64,000 nt of DNA from Symbiodinium sp. CCMP2592 (GCA_905221615.1 CAJNDT010006158.1:124001-188000), one strand, 5' to 3'; counted from the stretch's first letter, positions 27,431-36,475 are shown. A program made the numbers and translations. The notes: generated from the sequence alone by a model not told the origin.

Positions 27431-27595
27431 CTAGCACAGACAAGAAACATACGTGCTTAAACCACCCAGGAAAAAACAAAAAAACAAAAAAACAGCAATT
27501 CTAATCACTGACAAACGAGGAGCATAAATCCCAGGAAGAAGCTTGTGACCTGCTTCTCGAAGCTTCTCCTTGGCTGTCGCCCGAGAGTCCGCCAT
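27431..27595 (-). CDS. 54-aa tail-anchored-like protein
   Basis: True ATG at 27593-27595: MADSRATAKEKLREAGHKLL..., then a 20-residue hydrophobic segment near the C-terminus (IRIAVFLFFCFFLGGL) and a short tail. Basic N-terminus plus single C-terminal membrane span suggests a tail-anchored membrane protein. Stop TAG. Confidence 0.42.
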   Translation of the reverse strand: MADSRATAKEKLREAGHKLLPGIYAPRLSVIRIAVFLFFCFFLGGLSTYVSCLC

Positions 27596-27682
27596 CGTGT
27601 TAGAAATCGGCAAGTGAATGGTTGTAGGTTTTAGGCTTGAAGGGCGTAGGGCTTACATTAGGGCTTGGGATAAGGCATAGCA

Positions 27683-27729
27683 CTGAACTGCCTTGAGCCC
27701 TAAACGGTTTAGGGCTCAAGGCAGTTCAG
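27683..27729. repeat. 47-bp perfect palindrome with telomere motif
   Basis: CTGAACTGCCTTGAGCCCTA + AAC, one G, then the exact 23-bp reverse complement. The centre is CCCTAAAC/GTTTAGGG. Confidence 0.97.
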
Positions 27730-27814
27730 CGCTATTGATAAGGTCTGTCTGCTATTATGATCGAAGGGCATCTAAGGGCGGCGGCTGCTGTAGCGTTTCG
27801 GGCTTGCTCAAACC

Positions 27815-28060
27815 TTGATCCCATGTCCTGAACCCTGTCGTCCACGTTGCCGCTTCGATTGTTTGAGAAGTAGACCTGCCATTGTACACGTTCGGAATAC
27901 CTCCTCGCCACCTTGTTTCTCAAAACGACACTCTACACCCAAAACTCCAGAAGCAACAGATCCGAAGATTTTAAACCAAAAAACAAACTCACATGAGAAA
28001 CTACAAACTTTGGACGATCAGGAACCAGCCAGTACAGTACAACCAGTAGCGTGCGCATGA
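27815..28060 (+). CDS. Hydrophilic ORF (minus strand also open)
   Basis: C-terminal half is rich in Lys/Glu/Gln (KTPEATDPKILNQKTNSHEK) to TGA. On the minus strand 27732-27930 is open in two frames, so strand is uncertain. Confidence 0.28.
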   Translation: MIPCPEPCRPRCRFDCLRSRPAIVHVRNTSSPPCFSKRHSTPKTPEATDPKILNQKTNSHEKLQTLDDQEPASTVQPVACA

Positions 28061-28128
28061 AATCTTGAGAAGGGCAATACCAGTTCGCAGCATGCCCCGA
28101 ATTCGATATCGCAAACCCTTGATATACT

Positions 28129-28531
28129 TTAAGCCGGGGTTCTCGACGTCTGTGCGCGGGTAGAGGCTGTCAATTCCGTTGCCGAATCCTGAGCGTATTA
28201 GGTTCGAACAGTTTCGCGGTTCAATTTTCCGGGGAGTGAAGACCCACTCCCCGAATCAATCTTCCAGATCCGACGCCCTAACCATAAACCCCAAATCCGA
28301 AACCCTACAGCGAGAATGAAACTCTGAACACACTGATCGTGAGCCCTACCTATAATCTCCATTGTAGTTCCTTTTTTTGGTTTAACCAATTAGATATTCA
28401 GGATCCTATAAGGCAACCCTAAAAAGGAACTACAATGGAGACTATAGGTAACATCTTGTCGGCCCGGTGTCGGGGAAGGACCTCAGTCAAGACGAACCTC
28501 TCCGAAAGTGCGGCGACGTGGAGGTCAAGGC
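28129..28531 (-). CDS. Three-exon gene 3' part, FB-A intron
   Basis: Exon 28453-28531 (LDLHVAALSERFVLTEVLPR..., ends ADK plus AT), exon 28309-28345 (AHDQCVQSFILA) and exon 28129-28188 (DSATELTASTRAQTSRTPA-stop TAA). Intron 28346-28452 (107 bp, GTTACC...GGTAG) is an FB-A foldback; its removal creates Met across the junction. Intron 28189-28308 (120 bp, GTAGGGTTTCGG...CTCAG) begins with telomere-like bases. Phases are consistent through to the stop. Unknown product. Confidence 0.48.
28346..28450. mobile_element. Foldback, family FB-A
   Basis: CTACCTATAATCTCCATTGT ... ACAATGGAGACTATAGGTA, the best preserved FB-A copy. Confidence 0.95.
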
Positions 28532-28984
28532 CTCGGTACGAAGTTAGGATCTAGGGTTCGATCAGGGTTTGGGGTTTAAGGCTTAGCGCTGTAAGATGTA
28601 GGAATTAGTCTAGGGTTGTGGGTTGCAGGGGTTAGGGTTTGGGTTTAGGGGTTCAGGCTTTTTATGGTTGAGGGTTCACGGGTTTAGACGTTTACGGTGT
28701 AGGGTTTACGGGGGTCCTGTAGGATGTAGGGTTTACTTTAGAGTGTAAGCTTCAGGGTGTAGAGGTGAGATGCAAGGTTAAGGCTTCGGGGCTCTGTCCT
28801 GCAGTCAGCACAGCAGGGCGCCCACACAGCCGCAAAACGTATCAACAGTGCCCATAGCTTAAGACCCAGATGTGACTCCGAAATTGGAGTCGGTCTGAGG
28901 ACTAGGACCTTGGTGCACTAAACCCTCAACATCCAGACCCGGAACTTTGAGCCCTGAGCCATATACAGCCTACAAGCCAAAGCT

Positions 28985-29187
28985 TCAGATCAGAACCAAG
29001 CCACACATCAGCTGCCCCAGCACAAACTTCTGCACGCTGTCGTTGTCGTGATCCAAGGCCCGGATCAGGAACACTTCCTGAGTGGCGATTCATGACATGC
29101 AGGGTTTAGGGGACACACCACTCGCCTTGAACCCAAGATGAATGCTTATGCTCACTGGGGCTCCGCATTTGTCCAGCACCAAAACCT
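28985..29187 (-). CDS. Two-exon 3' part, acidic motif
   Basis: Exon 29156-29187 (VLVLDKCGAP), intron 29078-29155 (78 bp, GTGAGC...CACTCAG, containing CCCTAAACCC), exon 28985-29077 (EVFLIRALDHDNDSVQKFVL..., stop TGA). DHDNDSVQKF is reminiscent of a calcium-loop-like acidic turn but is too short for an EF-hand call. Phases agree. Confidence 0.42.
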
Positions 29188-29314
29188 CTGAAACCCTCAA
29201 CATCCTGAATCCTTGAATCCTTTTGACGACGAAGCCCCCTAAAGGAACCCCCAATAAACAGCCCGCCGTAAACCCGGACCCCGGAATCCTAAGCCTAAAA
29301 ACCTTAGACTCTAA

Positions 29315-29520
29315 ACCGTAAACCCTAAATCCCAAACCCCTAAACCCCTAAGCCCTAAACCCTAAAACCCTAAACTCCAAACCCTAAAACCCTAAACCCT
29401 ATACCCTAAAATCCAAACCCTAAAACCTAAACTCCAATCCCTAAATCCCTAAACTTCAAGCCCCAAAAAAACCCTAAACTCCAAATCATAAAACCCTAAA
29501 TCTCTAAACCCCGCCTAAAC
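29315..29520. repeat. Degenerate telomere-like array
   Basis: CCCTAAA, CCCAAAC, CTCCAAA and TCCCTAAA units, ~25, strongly mutated. Confidence 0.85.
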
Positions 29521-29713
29521 GAAGGCCCTACATTATAGTACCTTTATAGAACCTTATAGGTATCCCTTATAGGTATCCCTTATAAAGAACCCTATTCCAA
29601 AATATTAAGACCCCCCATATTCCAAAAGGAAGGCCCAGGGACGAGCCAAAAGGCCCCGAAGCAGCAAGGAGCGAGCTGGCCTGCTCCTGGCAGTGGAAAC
29701 CGTATATAAACCC

Positions 29714-29818
29714 TACGGTTGATGATATAAATCCTGCATCACCTTAAGGACCCTAAACTACGGAAATTATGGTATACTCCTTATTATGGGTCATGCAGGA
29801 TTTATATCATCAACCGTA
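29714..29818. mobile_element. Foldback, family FB-F
   Basis: TACGGTTGATGATATAAATC ... GATTTATATCATCAACCGTA, perfect 20-bp ends. A minus-strand open block (EQASSLLAASGPFGSSLGLP) begins after CTGCCAG at 29686. Confidence 0.95.
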
Positions 29819-29856
29819 TTTTTAGGGCTTAGGGTACAGGGTTTAGGGTTTACCTA

Positions 29857-29974
29857 ACCCAGACCCGGGAGGATCTAGAAAGTAGATCCCCTAACTTGGG
29901 GCCCTATACTACTAAGGGTACGTTATAGGAAGCCCCACTAAGGGATCTACTTTTTGGATCCGTGGGGGTCTGGG
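29857..29974. mobile_element. Foldback, single-copy family FB-T
   Basis: CCCAGACCCGGGAGGATCTA ... TGGATCCGTGGGGGTCTGGG, with inner AAGTAGATCCC/GGGATCTACTT. Confidence 0.85.
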
Positions 29975-30166
29975 AAACCCTAAAACCCCTGAAACCTAAA
30001 ACTCTAAACCCTAAACCCCTGAACACCCTAAATCCTACAGGGTTTGGGGGTTTGGGGCTTTGGGGTTTAGGGTCAGGAATCTTCTCTCCGACAAACACCG
30101 CCTAGCAATTGGAAGCGGGTTCCTGTAAAATAAAGGATTCCGCTAAGGGTTCTACAAGCGTTTTAG

Positions 30167-30392
30167 TTCAGAGGCCTGAACAATTACAAAGAAGCGTTTT
30201 GGGTAGATGATTACGACCTCGCTGCCCACCTAAGAAAACTGGGACTCAGATTTTCTCATGGATCTTGGGCCCTTCGACCTACTTTCAGCCTTAAGTTGGG
30301 GTCATAATGATGATCTCAACTGGCTGCGTACCCCAGCCCAAAAGCGCGAAACCTTCACAGAAATTTGGGGCGCACGGCACTTAGCTTCATGA
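30167..30392 (+). CDS. Open region with a frame switch
   Basis: Frame 1 reads FRGLNNYKEAFWVDDYDLAA... from 30167 to TAA at 30307; frame 3 reads NWDSDFLMDLGPFDLLSALS... from 30237 to TGA at 30392 and includes an ATG. The overlap near AAGAAAACTGG suggests one gene broken by a one-base indel, or two alternative readings. Confidence 0.35.
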
Positions 30393-30475
30393 GGCTCAAG
30401 AAGGTTATTGCAGGCTGAGAGCGAGGTGCGGAGCATGGCGCATCAGGGTTTGTGGTTTGTGGGGTGTACCTAGAC

Positions 30476-30546
30476 CCTCAAAAGTAGGTAAAATAATGGC
30501 CCAAAACCTATAAAAGGCCATTATTATACATACTTTGGGGGTGCAG
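30476..30546. mobile_element. Foldback, family FB-E
   Basis: CTAGACCCTCAAAAGTAGGT ... CATACTTTGGGGGTGCAG; nearly identical to the copy at 31535. Confidence 0.9.
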
Positions 30547-30674
30547 TTAGTGGTTTTATTTATGGAGTTTAAGGCAGTTAAGTTCAGGGTTGATGGGGTT
30601 TAGGGTTGAGGGTTTCTTCATATTGAGCCTCGGTCTTGATTGTGGCTGGAGTGTTGAAGGGCTCCGTTTGGGGC

Positions 30675-30807
30675 TCAGCTGGGCGCACAGGTTTGACACA
30701 TAACATATCCGCTTCCGAGAAGCTTTAGAGAGGTGTTGATGCAAACGGGCTCGGGAATACCTTTCTGGTGAGACTGAAGCTTTAAAACTCTATGTAAGCC
30801 TGAACAT
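30675..30807 (-). CDS. Terminal exon (44 aa)
   Basis: After GCTACAG: CSGLHRVLKLQSHQKGIPEP..., SGYVMCQTCAPS-stop TGA. Two Cys pairs. Unknown. Confidence 0.33.
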
Positions 30808-30992
30808 CTGTAGCAAACTGTCACCCCCGCCGCCGCCCAACAGCAAAAAAGACAAACAACAAACCGCAAACCCCCCATACCCCCGAAAGCCCCAAATCCC
30901 TCACCTAAGCCCCAAAAACCCATAAGCCCAAAATCCTACCCTAACCTGGCACCCCCGCCCCCCCACCCCTCCATAACCCGCTTACTGGCAAC

Positions 30993-31183
30993 TTAAGTCC
31001 AGGGTTGACACTCGGAGGGTCGGGGGACTTAGTAAGTAGGTAGTAAGTAGACTTATAAGTACCCTAAAAGGGACCCTAATTGGGGTTATGGTACTTATAA
31101 GTCCCTAAGATAACCAGTTACGAAGTCGCCCGACCCTCCAAGCAGGGCCTGCTTTTGCTTTCTTCAGCTCTGCCAAGTACTGC
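30993..31183 (-). CDS. Two-exon 3' fragment, FB-C-like intron
   Basis: Exon 31144-31183 (QYLAELKKAKAGP) between TTTCAG and a GC donor; intron 31011-31143 (133 bp) is a foldback; exon 30993-31010 reads CQPWT-stop TAA. In phase but short. Confidence 0.3.
31011..31142. mobile_element. Foldback, FB-C/I type
   Basis: CTCGGAGGGTCGGGGGACTT ... GAAGTCGCCCGACCCTCCAAG; centre GTACCCTAAAAGGGACCC. Confidence 0.9.
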
Positions 31184-31196
31184 CTGAAAGAAATTA

Positions 31197-31304
31197 TATG
31201 GGTGGTTGTCAAAATTAGGGTCCCTCTTTGGCTCCCTATTCTAGTGCGGCACCTATTATTTAGGGTACCCAATTAGGGACCCTAATTTTGACAACCACCC
31301 ATAT
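31197..31304. mobile_element. Foldback, family FB-B
   Basis: ATATGGGTGGTTGTCAAAAT ... ATTTTGACAACCACCCATAT, perfect 20-bp ends. Confidence 0.95.
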
Positions 31305-31474
31305 GAAGAAAGGATGCTTTAGTGGCTGTTGTAGGGTTGTCACAGAGCTAAGTTAAGGGCTCTGAGTACCGGATGTTACAGTGTTTGTTGTGGGCTTTTT
31401 CTAGGAACTAAGCATGGGGTCTGAATGCAGGATGTTATGGTGCTTGTCATGAGCTCTACAGTACATGTAAGTCA

Positions 31475-31751
31475 TCAGTCCGAATCAATACACCACAACT
31501 GCCCCGTAACCCCCCCGCATTCTCGAGTCGGGTCACTACCTAGACCCTCAAAAGTAGGTAAAATAATGGCCCAAAACCTATAAAAGGCCATTATTATACA
31601 TACTTTTGGGGTTCAGGTACAGTGAAGCCGGACCCATCAACCCTGCAGACCGATCGGAAGGTCCCGCTGCAGCTTCGGAATTGCCGCCGGGGTGCATCAA
31701 CCGCTTGATGAGTGCGTCCCAGCTTGCTTTGATAAGGTGGCTGGAGTAGTC
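31475..31751 (-). CDS. Two-exon 3' part, FB-E intron
   Basis: Exon 31621-31751 (43 codons plus two bases; DYSSHLIKASWDALIKRLMH..., GPSDRSAGLMGPAS), intron 31536-31620 (85 bp, GTACCT...GGTAG, exactly FB-E) and exon 31475-31535 (DPTRECGGVTGQLWCIDSD-stop TGA). Phase agrees. Good composition; no family recognised. Confidence 0.47.
31535..31618. mobile_element. Foldback, family FB-E
   Basis: CACTACCTAGACCCTCAAAAG ... ATACTTTTGGGGTTCAGGTA. Confidence 0.9.
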
Positions 31752-31782
31752 CTGGAGGCCCCTAAACCCTACAGTAGAAGCC

Positions 31783-31880
31783 AGAAAGTTGGAATATCAT
31801 TATCGAAACCTTTTTAAGGCAAATTATAGGGGATCCTACCATTAATCCATATTCCAACTTTCTGGAGTTCCCTTTACACC
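31783..31880. mobile_element. Foldback, family FB-J
   Basis: AGAAGCCAGAAAGTTGGAAT ... ATATTCCAACTTTCTGGAG. Confidence 0.9.
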
Positions 31881-32050
31881 TAGACGCGACGTTCAGACCT
31901 AAACTCTCAGATTCTTAACGCCTGTTCCCTAAGCCCTACAATTCTGAACGCCCTCAGCCCAAAATCCTAAACCCTAAGCTCCGGAAAGCCGGTTCCCTCA
32001 ACACCAAACCCTAAATCCCAAGATTCTGAAATTCTGGAGTGCATTGCTAC

Positions 32051-32278
32051 CCAATGTAGATGGCAGAAGCCGGACACGGCAAGCCCCACGCGTGATCCAA
32101 AACCTCCAACCGCTTGTGGCGCCTTTGAGGGTTTTTTCAAGGTTTCTACATTACGGTTGATAGTAAAAATCCTGCACTACCCATAATAAGGAATATGCCA
32201 TAATTCCCATAGTTTAGGGTCATTACGATACTGCAAGCTTTATATCATCGACAGTAGGACTTCGGCCTTAGGGTTCAT
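32051..32278 (-). CDS. Two-exon 5' part, FB-F intron
   Basis: ATG at 32276-32278 (MNPKAEVL plus two bases), intron 32146-32252 (107 bp, GTCGATG...ATGTAG, FB-F), exon 32051-32145 (NLEKTLKGATSGWRFWITRG..., ends LLPSTL, donor GG|GTAGCAATG). Phase consistent. Unknown. Confidence 0.4.
32150..32256. mobile_element. Foldback, family FB-F
   Basis: TTACGGTTGATAGTAAAAAT ... CTTTATATCATCGACAGTA. Confidence 0.9.
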
Positions 32279-32280
32279 CA

Positions 32281-32387
32281 AGGGGACCCCTAGGTATATA
32301 CCCTGAATATAGCTATTATATACCCATTATATAGCCCATTATAGGGTAGGGGTCCCCATTAAGGGTCCCTCCTTCTCCCCTTTGACA
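32281..32387. mobile_element. FB-K lacking one outer end
   Basis: Begins AGGGGACCCCTAGGTATATA without the AAAGGAGGGACCC arm; the right arm GGGTCCCTCCTTCTCCCCTTTG is intact. Confidence 0.85.
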
Positions 32388-32718
32388 TCAGGATTTCGGA
32401 CTTAGGGGTCCATGACTTCTTTGAACTTATGAGGTTTCTCGGCTGTCCTCGAGAGTGTCGAAGAGCTCCTGGCAGGTTAGGTAGGGCCAGGTAAGGGGCC
32501 GAAACAGCTGGAAGAGTGTGTTCGAGGTATCTTGCAGTATAGAGAAGGTAGGGACTAAAAGGGGATGGTCTTGCCAGTGCACCAGGAACACTTGCCATCA
32601 ATCCTAAACTGTAGCATCCTTCACGCAAAGCCAGCCAAAAGCCTGTCATTCTCATGCCGGAGCCACCCAGTAGCTGCGCCAGGCACTGGACAGCGAAGAG
32701 AGCCCGACGCCTCAGCAT
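32387..32718 (-). CDS. ~110-codon ORF immediately after a stop
   Basis: ATG at 32716-32718 directly abuts the TGA of the preceding gene. MLRRRALFAVQCLAQLLGGS... looks like a targeting peptide; it is open to a GT at the FB-K border. Two other frames are also open across parts of it. Confidence 0.35.
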
Positions 32719-33018
32719 TCAAAGTGGATCGGTCTCGGGCGTTGGGAGGCTTGATTCGAGCCATGGGATTGCCGTCATTATCCATGGAAACTTTTTATGC
32801 ACCTGCACGAATCAGAACGCCGAGAACAAGAAGGCCCTTACGAGAGCCCTCAGAGCCCTCTGAAAAGCCTTAGAAGACCTTCCATCAAAACTTGTACGCC
32901 CGTGGACCTTCTCCGGAGAACATTCAACTTCTCGACAAAACGTGAATGTCCATATGCATATTATTATATCAGAATAACCTAAACCTTGGGCTACACTGCT
33001 CAGAACATCCCAAAACAT
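32719..33018 (-). CDS. Complete small gene (86 aa) with a 39-nt intron
   Basis: ATG at 33016-33018: exon 32842-33018 (59 codons, MFWDVLSSVAQGLGYSDIII...), intron 32803-32841 (39 nt, GTAAGG...TTCGTGCAG with a T-rich 3' part), exon 32719-32802 (VHKKFPWIMTAIPWLESSLP..., ETDPL-stop TGA). Phase 0. The donor and acceptor are both good matches to the general eukaryotic consensus. Lies just inside an FB-L element (33019-33127). Unknown protein. Confidence 0.45.
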
Positions 33019-33127
33019 TAAGCCCCTACTATAGGGGCCTTAATTATTAGAATAGGGTTTGGGGGCCCATTATACTATAACTATAATAAGGAACCCCCAA
33101 AATAAATTTTGTAATTATTTAGGGCCC
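33019..33127. mobile_element. Foldback, family FB-L
   Basis: ACTATAGGGGCCTTAATTAT ... TAATTATTTAGGGCCCTATA. Confidence 0.9.
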
Positions 33128-33159
33128 TATATTAGATTCCAAACCCCAAGCAAACTCAC

Positions 33160-33414
33160 CACCCACACTCGAGACCCGCCTGCGTGACTGCGGAAATCGC
33201 CTTCCGCAGTTTTCGCCACCAACGCCTTCCTGAGCAAATGAGCTTGCAGGTTCATGGTTAGTTATCAGTAGGGTTACAAGTCCCCTGATAAGAGTTATAA
33301 CTATAGTTACCCCAATTATAACCCCACTTATGACTACCCATGAACCTCCAAGTAGGGGGGGACGTAAAAAAGCAGAGCTTAGGGCGCTTATAGCGGCTCC
33401 CTGAAGGAGGTCAT
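33160..33414 (-). CDS. Two-exon part, FB-H intron
   Basis: Exon 33364-33414 (DLLQGAAISALSSAFL plus one base), intron 33243-33363 (121 bp, GTCCCC...TGCAAG, FB-H), exon 33160-33242 (HLLRKALVAKTAEGDFRSHA..., ends RVWV at a GTGAGT donor). Phases agree. Ala/Leu-rich, could be part of a targeting region. Confidence 0.42.
33243..33353. mobile_element. Foldback, family FB-H
   Basis: CTTGCAGGTTCATGGTTAGT ... ACTACCCATGAACCTCCAAG. Confidence 0.9.
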
Positions 33415-33478
33415 CTAGGGTTACTGTACGGGTCCCTGTATGGGTCCGTTTCTTTAAGGAGTCCTAGAAGGGGTCTGT

Positions 33479-33706
33479 TTGAGTTTTGGAGAATCTGTGC
33501 AAAGTTCCGTTTATATGAAGGCTTCTGTAAGGGCTGCCAGAATAGATGTCAAGGGTTGCAAAAAAAGTTCTACACAACAAGACCCTGAAAAAGTAGGATT
33601 CGGGGCTTGGGGTTTAGGGCAATGTAGGGACCTGAACAGTTGGAATAGGGTTCCTTTAAGAGTTTTTGTTCAGAGTTCTATCCGGATTGCGAGAAGAGTT
33701 CTGTAA
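33479..33706 (+). CDS. 75-codon ORF, unknown
   Basis: SFGESVQSSVYMKASVRAAR... to TAA. A second frame (RICAKFRLYEGFCKGCQNRC) with four Cys is open over 33430-33600. Confidence 0.3.
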   Translation: MSFGESVQSSVYMKASVRAARIDVKGCKKSSTQQDPEKVGFGAWGLGQCRDLNSWNRVPLRVFVQSSIRIARRVL

Positions 33707-33720
33707 GATATCGGCCTTGA

Positions 33721-33972
33721 TTAGAACAGGTATTCTGCTTTTGTTGTGGGTCGCAAATATAAACCGTAAGCCTCTAAAGCCAACCTGTAGACCGAGACCC
33801 TGCGAAAGAGCCGGCAAGTAGAGCCACAGGTAGAATTGCGAACCACCTTCCCGAGCGTCTTCTGCTCCCGCCTGCCGCCTTTAAAGCTTTGGCATTTGGG
33901 GGATTTAGGGTTTAAGATGGTTAGTACTATGTAGGCATATGGTACAATTGATTGACTTGGAAATAACTCCAA
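33721..33972 (-). CDS. Open region, unknown
   Basis: Basic/Cys frame (KVVRNSTCGSTCRLFRRVSV) to TGA; another frame of the same strand reads RWFAILPVALLAGSFAGSRS, which resembles a signal peptide, to TAG. Confidence 0.28.
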   Translation of the reverse strand: MELFPSQSIVPYAYIVLTILNPKSPKCQSFKGGRREQKTLGKVVRNSTCGSTCRLFRRVSVYRLALEAYGLYLRPTTKAEYLF

Positions 33973-34124
33973 CTATACTTACCGTATGTATAAATAACCA
34001 GTTTACAACATCAATAATTACTTCGGTTGGGGGGTATAAGCCAGTATAACGTTAGTCCTATGTCTAGCCTCATAGAATAATTAAGTCTAAGTCCGAAACC
34101 CTCCATCCTGAGTTACCAGGTCTC

Positions 34125-34246
34125 ATGGGCGTTTCCGAAAATTCGGGGTACCGGTACTTTATCTTTGTTTTGGAGTCCTTACGATTAGGATCCTACTTTT
34201 CAGGGTCCTATGTTAGGGCACCCCTTTCTCGGACCCCCCCCCCATG
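34125..34246. mobile_element. Foldback, family FB-D (right end C-expanded)
   Basis: ATGGGCGTTTCCGAAAATTC ... TTTCTCGGACCCCCC; the right tip became a C10 run. Confidence 0.8.
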
Positions 34247-34251
34247 ACCCT

Positions 34252-34317
34252 TTAAGCGAGTGTCTGCACTGCCGACTCCAGGAGGAAGCGCGCCTGCTTG
34301 CGGATGCTGCCGCACTC
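34252..34317 (-). CDS. 21-aa terminal exon between FB-K and FB-D
   Basis: ECGSIRKQARFLLESAVQTL to TAA, after CATGCAG. The whole 70-bp non-repeat gap between two foldbacks is open. Confidence 0.3.
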   Translation of the reverse strand, partial: ECGSIRKQARFLLESAVQTLA

Positions 34318-34332
34318 CTGCATGGAGGGGGG

Positions 34333-34470
34333 CCTTTCTCAAAGGGGAAAAGGAGGGACCCTTCATGGGGACCCCTACCCTATAATGGGCTATATAATGC
34401 ATATATAAAAACTATATTAAGGGTATATACCTAGGCGTCCTTATTAAGGGTCCCTCCTTTGACCCTTGGA
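34333..34470. mobile_element. Foldback, family FB-K
   Basis: CTCAAAGGGGAAAAGGAGGG ... CCCTCCTTTGACCCTTGGA. Confidence 0.9.
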
Positions 34471-34843
34471 CTTTCTACATGCTTAGGGTTTAAGGCTATG
34501 GGGGTTTAAGAATCCGAAATGGTGTTTAAAACTTCCTAAGGTCTACGATTCTTAGTGCTTTGAGGGCGCTTTCCAAACTCGCCACCTTCTAGGGAACCTG
34601 TCCAGGGTTTACTATAGGGTGATACTGGGTCGTAGGGGTGCGGTTTAGGGTTTAGGGTATTTATAGGGTTCAAGGGTACCATCATATTTTCAAACATCCA
34701 GGGGTTTCGGGTTCAGGTCTTCCAAGCCTCCTAAACCCCTCAAACTCAAACCATATAAGCCCGGTAACCCCCACGGACCTAAGCCGTGCAGGTCCTAGGA
34801 TTCTTGCCCAGTTGACTCCAGGAGTCAAGCCCTCTAATTACCC

Positions 34844-35161
34844 CTAAACCCTAAACCCTGCAGTCGTGGGTAAATTGTGGCTTTCCGAGCAGCTGTTGGA
34901 AATCCCAAAATGCACATGCTCAGCTCTCACTCGCTCCTCTGCCTGCAGGAACAGCTCCTCCACTACGGATTCTTCGCTGCAATCCTTCATGCGATGTGTC
35001 ACATCCGTCAAAGCCGACCTGAGGTCCCTTTGAGCCTTCTTTTGTTTTGCGACAAGCTTGTCTCCAAGTGTGCGGAGCACGCTCCGCAGAGCAAACCCTG
35101 CAAGTTCTTGCCGGCTAGGCTCAGCTGCAAAGACCGCATCCTTAGAGTCTGTTCTTGCAAG
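34844..35161 (-). CDS. Helical, coiled-coil-like exon
   Basis: In frame with, and directly after, the TAG at 35162. About 100 codons: DSKDAVFAAEPSRQELAGFA..., KQKKAQRDLRSALTDVTHRM, SVVEELFLQAEERVRAEH. Heptad-like charge pattern suggests a coiled coil. Ends in a TAG supplied by telomere-like GGGTTTAG, or at a GTGAGA donor near 34967. Highest-quality composition among unassigned exons. Confidence 0.47.
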   Translation of the reverse strand, partial: LARTDSKDAVFAAEPSRQELAGFALRSVLRTLGDKLVAKQKKAQRDLRSALTDVTHRMKDCSEESVVEELFLQAEERVRAEHVHFGISNSCSESHNLPTTAGFRV

Positions 35162-35426
35162 CTACATCCAGATTTTAAGCCTCAAGTGCCAAACAATGTA
35201 TTTGCACTCAGGAGGTGACATTCTCCTGGGACTCTTCTTCGTATGGTGCCGACACTTCCGCTTCTGCATCCTGGCTGTATCGCGGACGCAAAGTTGACGA
35301 GAAGCAAGCGAAAGGGAAATATCCGAGGCCCTTGCGCGGTCAGTCCCACGCCCTAAACCCCAAAATTCCGAACCATGACACAGCGGCCGCCTCAGTCTGC
35401 TCCGGCTCCAGAGGCACAGCTGAAAT
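35162..35426 (-). CDS. Two-exon basic protein with 43-nt intron
   Basis: Exon 35374-35426 (ISAVPLEPEQTEAAAVS plus two bases), intron 35331-35373 (43 nt, GTTCGG...GCGCAAG, includes GGGTTTAGGG), exon 35162-35330 (ASDISLSLASRQLCVRDTAR..., basic KRKCRHHTKKSPRRM, stop TAG). Same frame continues into the next coding block. Confidence 0.37.
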
Positions 35427-35449
35427 CTGGGTGGGGCTCAGGATCCTGG

Positions 35450-35572
35450 GTCTAGGGTTTAGGGTTTGGGGGGTTTTGAGTTTAGGGTTTGGGGGTTTTG
35501 GGGCTTTGGGTTTGGGGGGTTTAGGGTTTGGGGGGTTTGGGTTTAGGGTTTGGGGGTTTAGGGCCGTCAACC
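35450..35572. repeat. Telomere-like TTTAGGG/TTTGGGGG array
   Basis: Alternating GGGTTTAGGGTTTGGGG units. Confidence 0.85.
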
Positions 35573-35945
35573 CTTATAAACCCTAGACCTATCTAGGTAC
35601 TCTAGACCCTACACACTGCAGACTCAAACTGAAACACCCCAAGCCCTCAACCCTATTCGCCCAAGGACATAAGGAGCCTGTCTACACTGAACTGAAAACC
35701 CCTAACACCCCTAAAGACCAACAACTTGAAGCCCCAAAAACGCCTGAAGAGCCAACAAAAACTACAACCCTCTCTAAAGACCCAAAACCTTAACCCCCAA
35801 AAAAAAAACAAAACACACACACACACACAAAACACCTTAAACAACCTAAAACACCATAACAAATCCTAAAACAACCCTTTAAAGACCCAAAAATTTAGCA
35901 CTCCTAAAAACACGAAAAATAACCATAAAAAAGGCCCTTAAACAC

Positions 35946-36022
35946 CCAAGGGAGCCGGCGCCTTCAGTCCGAATCGGAGGCCCTGCGAAATCAAAGCCAC
36001 GGCCAGCGGGTCGTGGTCTCCT
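35946..36022 (-). CDS. Internal exon
   Basis: GDHDPLAVALISQGLRFGLK... between GGGCAG and TTGG|GTGTTTAAGG. A second frame is open. Confidence 0.33.
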
Positions 36023-36277
36023 CTGCCCAGGGTCCGAATAAAAAATCGCCCTTGGTTTAGGCTTTAGGGTTCAGGGTTCAGGGGTTTAGGGTTCAGGGCA
36101 TAGGGGTTAAGGGGTTGGAAACAACGATGCTGCGATCTGGTGATGTCTTTAGGGGTATCAAGAGCTCCTTTAAAGGGTTCTATATAAGTGTACCAGGAGG
36201 GGTTAGGTTTCACGATATAGGCCAGGGTTGAGGGTGCCGGGTTTTGGGTTTGAGGTTTGGGGCCTTTTGGCGTTCAA

Positions 36278-36310
<33 letters not shown>
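36278..36310. repeat. Poly-G tract, 33 nt
   Basis: Uninterrupted G. On the minus strand it reads as poly-Pro inside an open frame 36210-36524, which is therefore length-sensitive. Confidence 0.95.
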
Positions 36311-36311
<1 letters not shown>

Positions 36312-36475
36312 GAGGTTTTGGGGTTGCGGGTGAAGGCGCATTATAGATGCCTCAGTATGTAGCAGCCGTACTATTATAATGCTCCGTTTATTGTATTCTC
36401 TAAAACAGCACCCGAAGCGTGTTCGATTTCTGCAGGTTTCTTTCTGATCAAGCTTCGGGGTTAATCTTAGACAAC

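Noticed and set aside
28985..29077. EF-hand call for DHDNDSVQKF
   Set aside because: Only part of a loop pattern, no flanking helices or second loop.
32762..32785. ATG-initiated frame MDNDGNPMARIKPP on the minus strand
   Set aside because: It lies in a different frame from the phase-consistent exon 32719-32802 and ends without a donor that fits; kept as a shadow.
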